Positions 27,134 through 35,875 of a stretch of DNA of 64,000 bases are shown here, piece after piece; the stretch's first letter is position 1; every line of letters begins with the position of its first letter. This DNA comes from Bilophila wadsworthia ATCC 49260 (GTDB lineage Bacteria > Desulfobacterota > Desulfovibrionia > Desulfovibrionales > Desulfovibrionaceae). Under the pieces are notes generated by a model, which was given only the letters and a program-made list of their open reading frames with translations, was not told the origin of the DNA and did no database searches. The translations under genes and the position numbers were made by a program. The stretch is from the NCBI RefSeq assembly GCF_000701705.1, contig NZ_JNJP01000013.1, positions 1 to 64,000 of the forward strand, read 5' to 3'.

Positions 27134-30100
27134 TTACGGCGCAAGCAGGCGGAGCGGGGCGGAAACCACAATATCCAGAATGTTGAGGACTCCGCTGCCG
27201 ATACTGTTGAAGACATTGGCTAAAATACCGGTAGCGTTGAAACTGCGCTGCGGCGCGTCAAGGCTGCCGTAGTAGCGCACTGGAATTTCCGGGATACCGG
27301 GCCCGGTTACGTTCAAGGCATAGTTGAGCGTTTTGTTGATAAGATTGATGCTGCCTTGGCCTCGGACGGACAGGCCGCCGGAGAGGTTGAGATCGCGTGT
27401 GGTCAGGATTCCCTTGGAAAGCGCCCCGGAAGCGCTCAGGGAACTGAAACGGCTCATAGGGCCGGGTTTCTTCGCATCCAATTCCCCGTTCCGGATAACG
27501 AAATTGAGAGTGCCACTCAGGGCGGCGGGGATATCCGCGCCGGAGCGGAGCAGGCCGGAAACGTCCGCGTCAAGGCTTCCCGTGCCGGACAGCAGTTGCT
27601 CCTGCCCCCGTTCCTTGCACAGCGTCAGGACATTGACGGCGCTCAGCGTATACCGCAATCGCGCGAGCAGCCCTCCCGCAGTGCCCTCCGCGCGCAATCC
27701 GGCCCCCGCCGTTCCCCCAGCGACACGGGCCTTGATGGGGTCGGCCGTGAGCACACCGTTTTTGATGGTCACGGGAACGGTCAGGTTTTCATGCGGAATG
27801 CGGGCGATGACCAGACGTTCCACACTGAGATCCCCATCCAGCTGCACTTTTCTGAGCCATTCGGTCTGCCACGGTGTACTCGGTTGGGCGTATTTGGAAG
27901 ACGCGGGCAGATAGTCCCCCAGACGCAATGTCCCAAGCCGGAGCTTGGCGGTCCAGTGCGGAGGAGTTCCTTTGGTGCCTTCGATTTGGCCGGCAAGGCG
28001 GGTATCATCGACGCGCCCTTCAAGCTCTGAAAGGCGCAGTATGGACTCGTCCGCCCGGATTTTTGCTTTGATCTGCGCCTGCCTGAGCGCCTGTTGGGGA
28101 AGGCTGGAGGGCAACATGCCCCATTGGGCGAGGAGGGCACGGAGGTTTCCCGTGGAAACGGACAACGAAGCGTCCCATGCCGGATTGGCATCCAGACGGG
28201 TTCCGCTTACGGAACCGGTGAACGAGGCGGAGGCGTCTTTCGTGAGAAGCTGCCCGGAGAGCTCTTTAGCCTCCAGCGTGTTGGCTTGCGTATTGAGGGA
28301 CAGTTTGCCTGAAGCCTGCCCGCCGATGCCGTTGGCTGAGAGCTTGCCTGAAGCGGAAACGGCGTCGGCGAAAAGATTGAAAGGACCGCTCGTTGGGAAC
28401 TGGAGCGCACCCGTCAGGTCGAGCGAACTCTGCCCGGCCGGCGTCGTCAGGCTGCCCTGCCATTTCCCGGTGTAGGCATAACGCGGCTGCGTTCCCTGCG
28501 TCCGGCTTCCCGCCCCCTGAAAAGCGACGCGCAATTGAGAGAAGGCGAGATTTTTTTCTTTTTTGGCCCGAGAAAGCGATAGATTGCCTTTCTCGATAAG
28601 CGCTTCCCCCTTGCCTTTCAGCGAGGAGAGGAAAGCGGCGGGCGAAGTCGACCGTGCCGTAAAACTGGCCGAACCTGTCAATGTGCCTTTCAGAACGGGA
28701 TATCCCGCTACAGGGCTGAACAGGCTGTCGACGTTGACGCCGCTGGCCGTGAGGTTCAGGGCCATGACGTCGCCGGGGATGAGATCGCCTTGTGCCGATC
28801 CGCCGTACAGTGAGCCACAGCGGATGGCGACTTTGGTCTGTTCCGTTCTACTGGCCGGATCGGGCGTAATGCGGACGGAAACGCCGTTGGCCGCCCACTT
28901 CCAGAATGTGGCGCGGGCGGCTTCCAAATGGATGTCATAGCCCACCGCCGCATTGGAATCGTCTCCTCCGAGAAGCGGCGGCACTTTGTAGGACGGCGCG
29001 GAAACCGCTTTGTTTTCCACTTCGGGGAATACCCGGTTCAATGGGGCGTCTTTGGTCGCAAGGTGCAGCGCAATGACAGGGTTGGAAAAATCGCTGACGC
29101 CTCCGCCTCCCGCAAAGACGGTATTCAGCGTCGTCGCGGTGACGGAAGAGGCGACGAGTTTTTGCGGGGTCAGCTCAAAAGGAAGCGTTCCCGAGATGTT
29201 ATCCAAGGCGACTTGCACGCCCGGCGGGAGATCCCGCGCAAAGCCGAACCAGCGGGGAAGGCTGAGGTGCTTGAGGGCGAGCGTCCCCCGCAGCGTCGGC
29301 ACATAATCCGCGCCGAAGATCAGCCGTCCGTCCAACGTGGCCTGATCCCCTTCGACTTTGAGGCTGGCCCCTTTGATGGCGATCTGCGGGAGAGGGGCAC
29401 CTTGAAAGAGGGAGCCCAAAGGGGCTTCCGTCGTGAACGGAAGCAGGACATGGACGGGAACGGATTGGCGTTTCAGTGAAAAAGTGCCGTCAAGGGAGGC
29501 CACGCCGTCAATGGCGAGCGTGCCTTGAGTGGTGTGGGCCGTCACACCGAGGACAAACCGGGGGCTGCCCTCGCCAAAGGAAAGCGGCATGGCGCAAGTG
29601 GCTTTGAACCGGAGCATGGCCGTGGCATCAGCCGGGAACGCATATTCCAGATCGGATATTTCCAGATCAACATTGCTGAGGGTTTGGATTGGGGTGGCCT
29701 GCCCGTCCTTTTCCGGCGGCGAGTTTCCGTACCATTCCATCTTGCCCACCGAGAGCGAGAGCTCACCGGGTTCTCCGCTTCCCGGAACGGTGGCGCTTCC
29801 GGAAATGCCGGACATCCGCCACTGAGAGTGAACCCCGGACTTGTTCGCGCCGGGAAGGAGAGAGGCGATGGTTCCGTCTTCGAGATCGATATCCATTTCA
29901 GCAAGTTGCGGTGGTATGGAGAATCGCGGCTGTTGCGTCGCGTCCGGCGTCGTTCCGGCTGGCGACTCAAGCAGCAGCGTGGGCTTGAGAAGACGGACTC
30001 CGGCGATGCGCATTTCTCCGTGGAGCAGGGCCCAGAAATCAGGATAGACGGCCCCTTCGTCCACGAACAGCGTCATTGCCGGGGTACGGATGGTCAGGCC

Positions 30101-30316
30101 GGAAACGCTGGCCGCCGGACGCGGAAAGAGGGAGAGCGAAGCTTGATCCGCCGACAGGACAAAACCGGCTTCAGGAGCGGAAAAGCGGGCGGACAGCGAG
30201 CGGGCGAGCCCAACGGGATCTTGATTGAACGTATAGATGAAGAAGCCGAACGCAAGGACGAGCGCCCAGAAAAGGGGGAGCAAAACATAAAGGAGGATGG
30301 AGGTGGAACGCTTCAT
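27134..30316 (-). CDS. AsmA-family envelope protein
   Basis: 1060 residues. One N-terminal membrane anchor (ILLYVLLPLFWALVLAFGFF, about 7-29) is followed by a very long periplasmic beta-rich region of the AsmA/TamB-like fold. The C-terminal AsmA signature is visible as GGLSVRGQGSINLINKTLNY. The family is implicated in lipid transport and outer-membrane homeostasis. The precise role here is inferred. The start overlaps the upstream helicase gene by 4 bp, so it is the last gene of a minus-strand operon. Confidence 0.85.
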   Translation of the reverse strand: MKRSTSILLYVLLPLFWALVLAFGFFIYTFNQDPVGLARSLSARFSAPEAGFVLSADQASLSLFPRPAASVSGLTIRTPAMTLFVDEGAVYPDFWALLHGEMRIAGVRLLKPTLLLESPAGTTPDATQQPRFSIPPQLAEMDIDLEDGTIASLLPGANKSGVHSQWRMSGISGSATVPGSGEPGELSLSVGKMEWYGNSPPEKDGQATPIQTLSNVDLEISDLEYAFPADATAMLRFKATCAMPLSFGEGSPRFVLGVTAHTTQGTLAIDGVASLDGTFSLKRQSVPVHVLLPFTTEAPLGSLFQGAPLPQIAIKGASLKVEGDQATLDGRLIFGADYVPTLRGTLALKHLSLPRWFGFARDLPPGVQVALDNISGTLPFELTPQKLVASSVTATTLNTVFAGGGGVSDFSNPVIALHLATKDAPLNRVFPEVENKAVSAPSYKVPPLLGGDDSNAAVGYDIHLEAARATFWKWAANGVSVRITPDPASRTEQTKVAIRCGSLYGGSAQGDLIPGDVMALNLTASGVNVDSLFSPVAGYPVLKGTLTGSASFTARSTSPAAFLSSLKGKGEALIEKGNLSLSRAKKEKNLAFSQLRVAFQGAGSRTQGTQPRYAYTGKWQGSLTTPAGQSSLDLTGALQFPTSGPFNLFADAVSASGKLSANGIGGQASGKLSLNTQANTLEAKELSGQLLTKDASASFTGSVSGTRLDANPAWDASLSVSTGNLRALLAQWGMLPSSLPQQALRQAQIKAKIRADESILRLSELEGRVDDTRLAGQIEGTKGTPPHWTAKLRLGTLRLGDYLPASSKYAQPSTPWQTEWLRKVQLDGDLSVERLVIARIPHENLTVPVTIKNGVLTADPIKARVAGGTAGAGLRAEGTAGGLLARLRYTLSAVNVLTLCKERGQEQLLSGTGSLDADVSGLLRSGADIPAALSGTLNFVIRNGELDAKKPGPMSRFSSLSASGALSKGILTTRDLNLSGGLSVRGQGSINLINKTLNYALNVTGPGIPEIPVRYYGSLDAPQRSFNATGILANVFNSIGSGVLNILDIVVSAPLRLLAP

Positions 30317-33300
30317 GTCTGTAGCTGTTTGTAATCAAGGCGTTTGAGATCGAGGTATACCAGTACGCCTCGGACAGGCCGGGGCGCCGCCTTGGAAATG
30401 AGGCGCATATAGCGTTGGAGCTGGATTTCGTGCGCTGGAGTTGGCGCTCCCGTTTTGTATTCGACCACGGTAATCCGTTTCCCGTCGTCGACTACAAGGT
30501 CGGAGCGGTACAATTCGCCGGATTCGTCAATGATCTCCTGCTCGGGCGTCCCGTATCGCAGCCATTCCCCGGCCTCGGGCAGGGCCGCGTACCATGCCAG
30601 CATCTCCACGATTTCGTGTTCGACCGTTTCGGGGTCACGGATCGGGAGCGGGAACGTGCGCAAGCCCTGTTTGAAGGCTTGGCGGGCATCCTCTTCCGGG
30701 TGCCCCGTCAGTTGCCCTGCCGTTTGCAGGCAAGCCAGACAGTGGTGCGCGAACGTGCCGCGGCGTTTTTGGGTAAACGAAAATTCTTCCAGCGGATTTC
30801 GGAAGATGCGCAAACGCGGCAACCAGTGCATGGGACGCCAGCGTTCGTTGCCTTGTCCTACCGGGATGCTTTCCGGTTCGATCAGTGCCAGCTCTTCGGC
30901 AACAGCCTTGCCATCCCGCATCGTTTTGGGCTCCCGAGCCTGTTCGGCGGGGCGGACGAAAGGAGGCGCACCTGTCTCAAACGTTTCTTCAGTCATGGGA
31001 AGCGCGCCGAGAAGCACGTTCAGGCCGCTTCCGAGCCCCGATGCATTGCGGCTGGAGGACGTTTCCGTCAGGAAGGCGTGCAGCTCCTCTTCCGCCCGCG
31101 TCCACGCCACATAAAGCAGGTGCAGCGCTTCACGGGCGTTGTCCGCAATGGCCTTGTAGTGTGCGTAGCCGGAGGCCGGGCCGCGCGGAGCAAGCACCGT
31201 CAGCCCGTCCACATGCGTCTCCACGGCAGGGCTGTCCACCCGTTGGGAAAAGTTGTGCCACGGCACGATGACGACGGGGAATTGCAGCCCCTTCGATTTG
31301 TGCATGGTCATGACCCGCACGGCGTCTAGGGTTTCCGGCATGGGGGCTTTTTCCTGTTGCCCGTGCTTGTTCCAATAGTCGAGGAACGAGGATAACGAAC
31401 CGTATCCTTGTCCTTCCGCGACGTGAATGATTTCCAGAAAGCGGCGGACAAAGGCGGCCTCATCGGGATAGCGGCTCCATATGTCGAGGCGCCCCAACGC
31501 TTCGCGGGTGACGTCATAGGGCGTGAGCAGCCCCGCGTCGGCATGGAAAGGCGCGATCCACTTCCTCCAGATGTCGGGGAAATCTTCACGGAAGGCGATG
31601 AACAGCGGCATGTTGCGGCGCTCCGACGTCCGGCGGGCGGCGGCCCAGTCTTCCAGCGCCTGTTCGCTCAGAGGGATAAGCGGCAACAGCATCTGGCGGC
31701 CGGAAAGGAATGTCCAGAATGCCAGATCGTTGCGCGGGGAATCGAGGAACGTCAGGAGCGCCGTGAGCTGTTCCACCAGAGGATGCTCGGCGAGCAGGAA
31801 GCTGTTGTCGGTGACGACGGGGATCCCTTCCTCCATGAGCCATCCGGCGACCTGTGCGGCCTTCCCGTTGGAGCGCACCAGCACGGTGACGTCCCCCCAC
31901 GGACGGCGTGAGACGACCTCCTGAACGCATCCCAGCAGACGCTCGCGGACTTCTTCGTCCAGATCTTCGCTCTTGTCGCCGTAGACGCGCTGGAGACGCA
32001 GGAAACCTTCGGCCTTGTCGGGCGCGACTTTCTGTTCGGAACCGGCAAAGCCTTCTTTGAGCAGCTGGGCCCCTTCCTCAAGAATGGTTGCCAGGAGGGC
32101 GGACGGCGTGTCTTTGGGGAGCATGGCGGACAGCACGGCTTTAGCCGTGGCTGTTTCGGAAAGCTGGCGGAACAGGGTGTTGTTGGTTTCGACGATGGCC
32201 CGGCAGCTCCTCCAGTTGGTGGGGAGGATGTCGACGCGCGGTTCGGGCGCGACGGCGCACAGTTCCGCATCGGAGCGGACCTCGTCAAATAGCGTGGCGT
32301 CGCCGCCGCGCCAGCCGTAGATGGCCTGTTTGACGTCGCCCACCCATGTGAGCGAACCGCCGCGAGAAAGGGCTTCCAATACAAGGGGATGGATGGCTTC
32401 CCACTGTTCGCGGCTGGTATCCTGGAATTCGTCCACGAGGATGTGGGTCAGGCTCGTCCCCAAGCGGCAAAACGCTTCGGGAACGCCATAGTCGCCCGAC
32501 AGCACCTGACGGGCCAGACGGGGGACGAAGGCGGCGGGAACGGCCCCTTCGCGCTTGAGGAAGTCGGGAACCTGACCGGAGAGTTCCCGCGCCAGTTCCA
32601 CAAACGGCATGACCGTCTGGGCCCGGCGGAGCAGCACGCCGTCCTCGTCCCATTTCCGGATGATGTCCCGCATGGCGTCGAAAGCCCGTTCCGCGTCGGG
32701 CGACGCCTTGCCTTTGGATGCCTTGTTCAGGCAGTCGTCCAGACAGGCTTTGCGCAGCATGGCGGAGTTTGGCGGCAGGTTCGCCGGGGCGGCCTTTCGG
32801 CACGTCTCAAGGGCTCTGGCCAGATGCGCGGAGCAGGAAAGTTTTTCTTCGGCAAGCAGGTGATGCAATTGCTCCACGGCATCGCGCAGATCGCGGGTCA
32901 TGGCTCCCAGGCGTTCCGTAATTTCAGAGGGATGCGCGAGTGTGACGGATTGCGTCCCCATGATCGGAAGAAGCAGTTCCATGACCCGTTCGCGCAGTGT
33001 TTCTCCGGCGAGAAAACCGCGCTGCGGGGAATGGAAAAAAACGTTCCGACATGCTTCCTCCAGCAGGGAGTGAAGCCGTTCGTCACGCCGCGACTGTTCC
33101 AGCAGGTTGTCCAGAAGCGGCGCGATGGCCTCATCCGTGGCGAATACGGGTTCGAAGTCGGGAGGCAGATCCAGCTCCAGCGCGGTCAGCCTGACGATAA
33201 GATGCAGGAGGCTGTCGATGGTACGGACGTTGAGAGCCCCATAGCGGCGGAGGATGATCCCCACCCATCTCCGGGCCTGCTCGCGCGTCCATCCGGGGGC

Positions 33301-33576
33301 GGGCTTGTCCGTACCGAGGGCGGTATCCTTAAGGCGCCCGATGATCCGTTCCTGCATTTCGGCGGCGGCGCGGTTCGTGAAGGTGACGGCAAGGATTTCG
33401 GGCCAGCCGTGCGGTCCGGAATGGACGGCGCTGCACCCGGAAAACGGACCGCCGCCAGCTTCTGCGGCACCCGAAAGGTGCTTCAGGAAGCTGGTGGTCA
33501 GTTCATAGGTCTTGCCCGAACCCGCCGAAGCGCGGATCTGCCTGAGCTGTGGATCGTGTGAGGGCATGGAGGACAC
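30313..33576 (-). CDS. UvrD-type helicase fused to a RecB-family nuclease domain (AddA/RecB-like)
   Basis: 1087 residues; the start may be GTG 33576 or the ATG 9 bp later. SF1A helicase motifs are present: Walker A ASAGSGKT (about 17-24), an AVTFTNRAAAEM motif, motif II ILVDEFQDTS, and VMTMHKSKGLQFPVVIVPW. The last ~100 residues contain SDLVVDDGKRITVVEYKTG, the PD-(D/E)XK nuclease core of the RecB family. This is the AddA layout, for end resection and recombination. No addB/recC-like gene is adjacent. Instead it lies 7 bp after a phosphofructokinase gene and overlaps an asmA-like gene by 4 bp. Confidence 0.88.
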   Translation of the reverse strand: MSSMPSHDPQLRQIRASAGSGKTYELTTSFLKHLSGAAEAGGGPFSGCSAVHSGPHGWPEILAVTFTNRAAAEMQERIIGRLKDTALGTDKPAPGWTREQARRWVGIILRRYGALNVRTIDSLLHLIVRLTALELDLPPDFEPVFATDEAIAPLLDNLLEQSRRDERLHSLLEEACRNVFFHSPQRGFLAGETLRERVMELLLPIMGTQSVTLAHPSEITERLGAMTRDLRDAVEQLHHLLAEEKLSCSAHLARALETCRKAAPANLPPNSAMLRKACLDDCLNKASKGKASPDAERAFDAMRDIIRKWDEDGVLLRRAQTVMPFVELARELSGQVPDFLKREGAVPAAFVPRLARQVLSGDYGVPEAFCRLGTSLTHILVDEFQDTSREQWEAIHPLVLEALSRGGSLTWVGDVKQAIYGWRGGDATLFDEVRSDAELCAVAPEPRVDILPTNWRSCRAIVETNNTLFRQLSETATAKAVLSAMLPKDTPSALLATILEEGAQLLKEGFAGSEQKVAPDKAEGFLRLQRVYGDKSEDLDEEVRERLLGCVQEVVSRRPWGDVTVLVRSNGKAAQVAGWLMEEGIPVVTDNSFLLAEHPLVEQLTALLTFLDSPRNDLAFWTFLSGRQMLLPLIPLSEQALEDWAAARRTSERRNMPLFIAFREDFPDIWRKWIAPFHADAGLLTPYDVTREALGRLDIWSRYPDEAAFVRRFLEIIHVAEGQGYGSLSSFLDYWNKHGQQEKAPMPETLDAVRVMTMHKSKGLQFPVVIVPWHNFSQRVDSPAVETHVDGLTVLAPRGPASGYAHYKAIADNAREALHLLYVAWTRAEEELHAFLTETSSSRNASGLGSGLNVLLGALPMTEETFETGAPPFVRPAEQAREPKTMRDGKAVAEELALIEPESIPVGQGNERWRPMHWLPRLRIFRNPLEEFSFTQKRRGTFAHHCLACLQTAGQLTGHPEEDARQAFKQGLRTFPLPIRDPETVEHEIVEMLAWYAALPEAGEWLRYGTPEQEIIDESGELYRSDLVVDDGKRITVVEYKTGAPTPAHEIQLQRYMRLISKAAPRPVRGVLVYLDLKRLDYKQLQT

Positions 33577-33582
33577 GGAATG

Positions 33583-34905
33583 TTACGCTTTTTCGCCTTC
33601 GGGCAACATACCGGTCAATTCGCCCTGTCCGGTCGATTCGAGCACGGCACGCCACAGCCCCGAACGGATGTCGAGCTTGCGGCGTTTTTTGGTGACGAGG
33701 TCCAGCGGGATATGGACGTAGCGGTCCATGATCTTGGCAACGACCATTTCGGTCCTGCCCGCCATGGCGGCATGGACGGCGTGCTGACCGAGGAAACCGC
33801 AATAGACCCGGTCGTTGGCGTTGGCCGGGACGGAACGGATGATGTAGCTTGGGTCGATGTATTTGATGCTGATGGGCATTTTCCCGTGGAAATAGTCGAC
33901 GATGGACGTCCTCAGCAGGCTCCCCACGTCGGACAGCACGGGATTCCCGGAGGCGTCGCGGGCCTCGTTCTGCTGGAGGAGGTGCTGGCCCGCGCCTTCA
34001 GCCGCGATGATGACGGCGTGCCCGCGCAGTTTGAGGCGCCGTTCCAGCGCGGGGAGCAAGCCGCCGTCGCCGTGCAACTGGAACGGCGCTTCGGGGATGA
34101 GCACGAAGTTGGCCTCACGCAGGGCGAGGGCGGACTGCGCCGCGATGAATCCGGACTCACGGCCCATGAGCTTGACGATGCCGATGCCGTTGGGCGTGCC
34201 CACGGCTTCCACATGCGCGCAGCCGATGGCTTCGGTGGCCTTGTCCACGGCGGTGTCGAAACCAAAGGACTGCGGCACGAAATTGATGTCGTTGTCGATG
34301 GTCTTGGGGATGCCGATGATGGAAATGCGGATGTTGCGCTGGCGTACTTCCTTGGCGATGGCGGAGGCGGCCTTCATGGAGCCGTCGCCGCCGATGACGA
34401 AGAGGACGCTCACGTTGAGCCGTTCGAGCGCATCGACGATTTCGGAAGGTTCCTGCGGCCCTCTGGAGGAGCCGAGGAGCGTTCCGCCGAACTGGTAAAT
34501 ATGCTCGACGCTGGCCGGCGTCAGCTCCATCACGTTGTGGCTATAGGAGGGGATGAAGCCTTCGAGCCCGTAACGGATGCCCAGAACGGAAGGCGTGTTG
34601 TAGGCGTGGTAGGCTTCAAGGACAATGGCCCGGATCACGTCGTTGAGGCCGGGGCAAAGGCCGCCGCAGGTGACGATGGCGCATTTGGTTTTGCCGGGAT
34701 CGAAATACAGATCCTGACGCGGCCCCGCTTCTTCAAAAAGCAGGGTCTGATGGGTATCGATGTCCTCATCGTATTCATGGCTCAGGCTCAGCATCACCTT
34801 TCCGGTATTGATCATGTTCCCGTAAGGAAGCGGAGAGGGGATTTTGGCCTGGCCGAGCGTGGCAATGGGGATTTCGCGGACCGGGATGCTGTATTCCGAT
34901 GTCAT
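33583..34905 (-). CDS. 6-phosphofructokinase, probably ATP-dependent
   Basis: 440 residues, longer than E. coli PfkA because of an N-terminal extension of about 70 residues. GGLCPGLNDVIR (81-92) starts the nucleotide region, FVIGGDGS (169-176) is the phosphate-donor motif, and PKTIDND (200-206) is the catalytic site. The Gly in GGDG with Lys before TIDND is the combination seen in plant-like and trypanosomal ATP-dependent enzymes, whereas PPi-dependent ones usually have GGDD. Phosphorylates fructose-6-phosphate. It sits between the SpoU methyltransferase (2 bp gap) and the helicase (6 bp gap). Confidence 0.88.
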   Translation of the reverse strand: MTSEYSIPVREIPIATLGQAKIPSPLPYGNMINTGKVMLSLSHEYDEDIDTHQTLLFEEAGPRQDLYFDPGKTKCAIVTCGGLCPGLNDVIRAIVLEAYHAYNTPSVLGIRYGLEGFIPSYSHNVMELTPASVEHIYQFGGTLLGSSRGPQEPSEIVDALERLNVSVLFVIGGDGSMKAASAIAKEVRQRNIRISIIGIPKTIDNDINFVPQSFGFDTAVDKATEAIGCAHVEAVGTPNGIGIVKLMGRESGFIAAQSALALREANFVLIPEAPFQLHGDGGLLPALERRLKLRGHAVIIAAEGAGQHLLQQNEARDASGNPVLSDVGSLLRTSIVDYFHGKMPISIKYIDPSYIIRSVPANANDRVYCGFLGQHAVHAAMAGRTEMVVAKIMDRYVHIPLDLVTKKRRKLDIRSGLWRAVLESTGQGELTGMLPEGEKA

Positions 34906-34907
34906 GG

Positions 34908-35768
34908 CTATTCTCCGGACGGATTTTTTTCGAGATGCTGGCGGGCGAAGCAGCTTGTCAGGATGCCGCCCGCCTGCGCCACATTGAGCGAATCGAATGT
35001 CCGCAGCATGGGGATGTGCAGGAGATGGTGGCAGCGTTTGGCAACCTGCGGGCGTATGCCGTGTTCTTCATTGCCGAGGACGAGCAGGGCGGGGGTATGC
35101 AGGCGGGTGGTGAAGGCGTCGAGGCTACCTTCGCCGAACGCGGCCCCGTAGATGAGGAATCCCGCGTCCCGTGCCTCGTCCAGCGCCCGGGCGATGTTCA
35201 TGACCTTGGCGACCGGAAGGCGTTCCAGCGCTCCGGCTGCGGCGCGGCGCGCCCCGGCCCCCAGAAAGGTGCCGTTGTGGCGGGGTATGACCAGCCCGGC
35301 CCCGCCCATCGCGTACAACGTGCGGGCGAGGGTTCCGGCGTTGCCGGGGTCCTGCACCTGATCAAGCACAAGGATGAGCGGCAGGGGAGCGTCCGTAGCG
35401 TCCGTGAGCAGATCGGCGAACTCGGTGAAACCGGCCTCGAAAAGCCGGGCGACGACGCCTTGATGCCCGGCGGGGCAAAGCCGATCGAGGCTTTGGGCAT
35501 CCGCAAGCGTAAAACGGACTTTGGCGGTACGGCACAGGTCGAGGATGCGATCCGTATCTTGCGAACGTTTGCCCCTGCGGACAAGAACGGCATCGATGCG
35601 TTCCGGTTCCCGTTCCAGGAGTTCCAAAACCGGCTTGACGCCGGAGAGGACGGCTTGTTCTTCTTTGGAATCGGAACAGGAAGCATTTTCAAGAGATGCG
35701 TCCTGTTCAAAAGCCTTCGGGGCGGAACGGAACGCCTTGCGTGGGGAGGTATTTTTCTCTGTAATCAT
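34908..35768 (-). CDS. SpoU/TrmH-family RNA 2'-O-methyltransferase
   Basis: 286 residues from the ATG at 35768 (MITEKNTSPRKAF), which has AAGGA at good spacing. An upstream start at 35807 is less likely. The N-terminal domain resembles the L30e-like substrate-binding part (about 45-110). The SPOUT knot motifs follow: LVLDQVQDPGNAGTLART (motif 1), LLVLGNEEHGI (motif 2) and IPMLRTFDSLNVAQAGGIL (motif 3). Probably methylates a ribose in rRNA (RlmB-like) or tRNA. The exact target is uncertain. First gene of the operon ending at asmA. Confidence 0.85.
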   Translation of the reverse strand: MITEKNTSPRKAFRSAPKAFEQDASLENASCSDSKEEQAVLSGVKPVLELLEREPERIDAVLVRRGKRSQDTDRILDLCRTAKVRFTLADAQSLDRLCPAGHQGVVARLFEAGFTEFADLLTDATDAPLPLILVLDQVQDPGNAGTLARTLYAMGGAGLVIPRHNGTFLGAGARRAAAGALERLPVAKVMNIARALDEARDAGFLIYGAAFGEGSLDAFTTRLHTPALLVLGNEEHGIRPQVAKRCHHLLHIPMLRTFDSLNVAQAGGILTSCFARQHLEKNPSGE

Positions 35769-35875
35769 GAGATCCTTAAAGGTTGTCACGTCTCGGAGGA
35801 TTGCCAAGCTCGGCCTCGTCGAGTAGACTGGATATGGATTTATGCCCCCGGAATGGCCCGGGGTAACATCACGAG

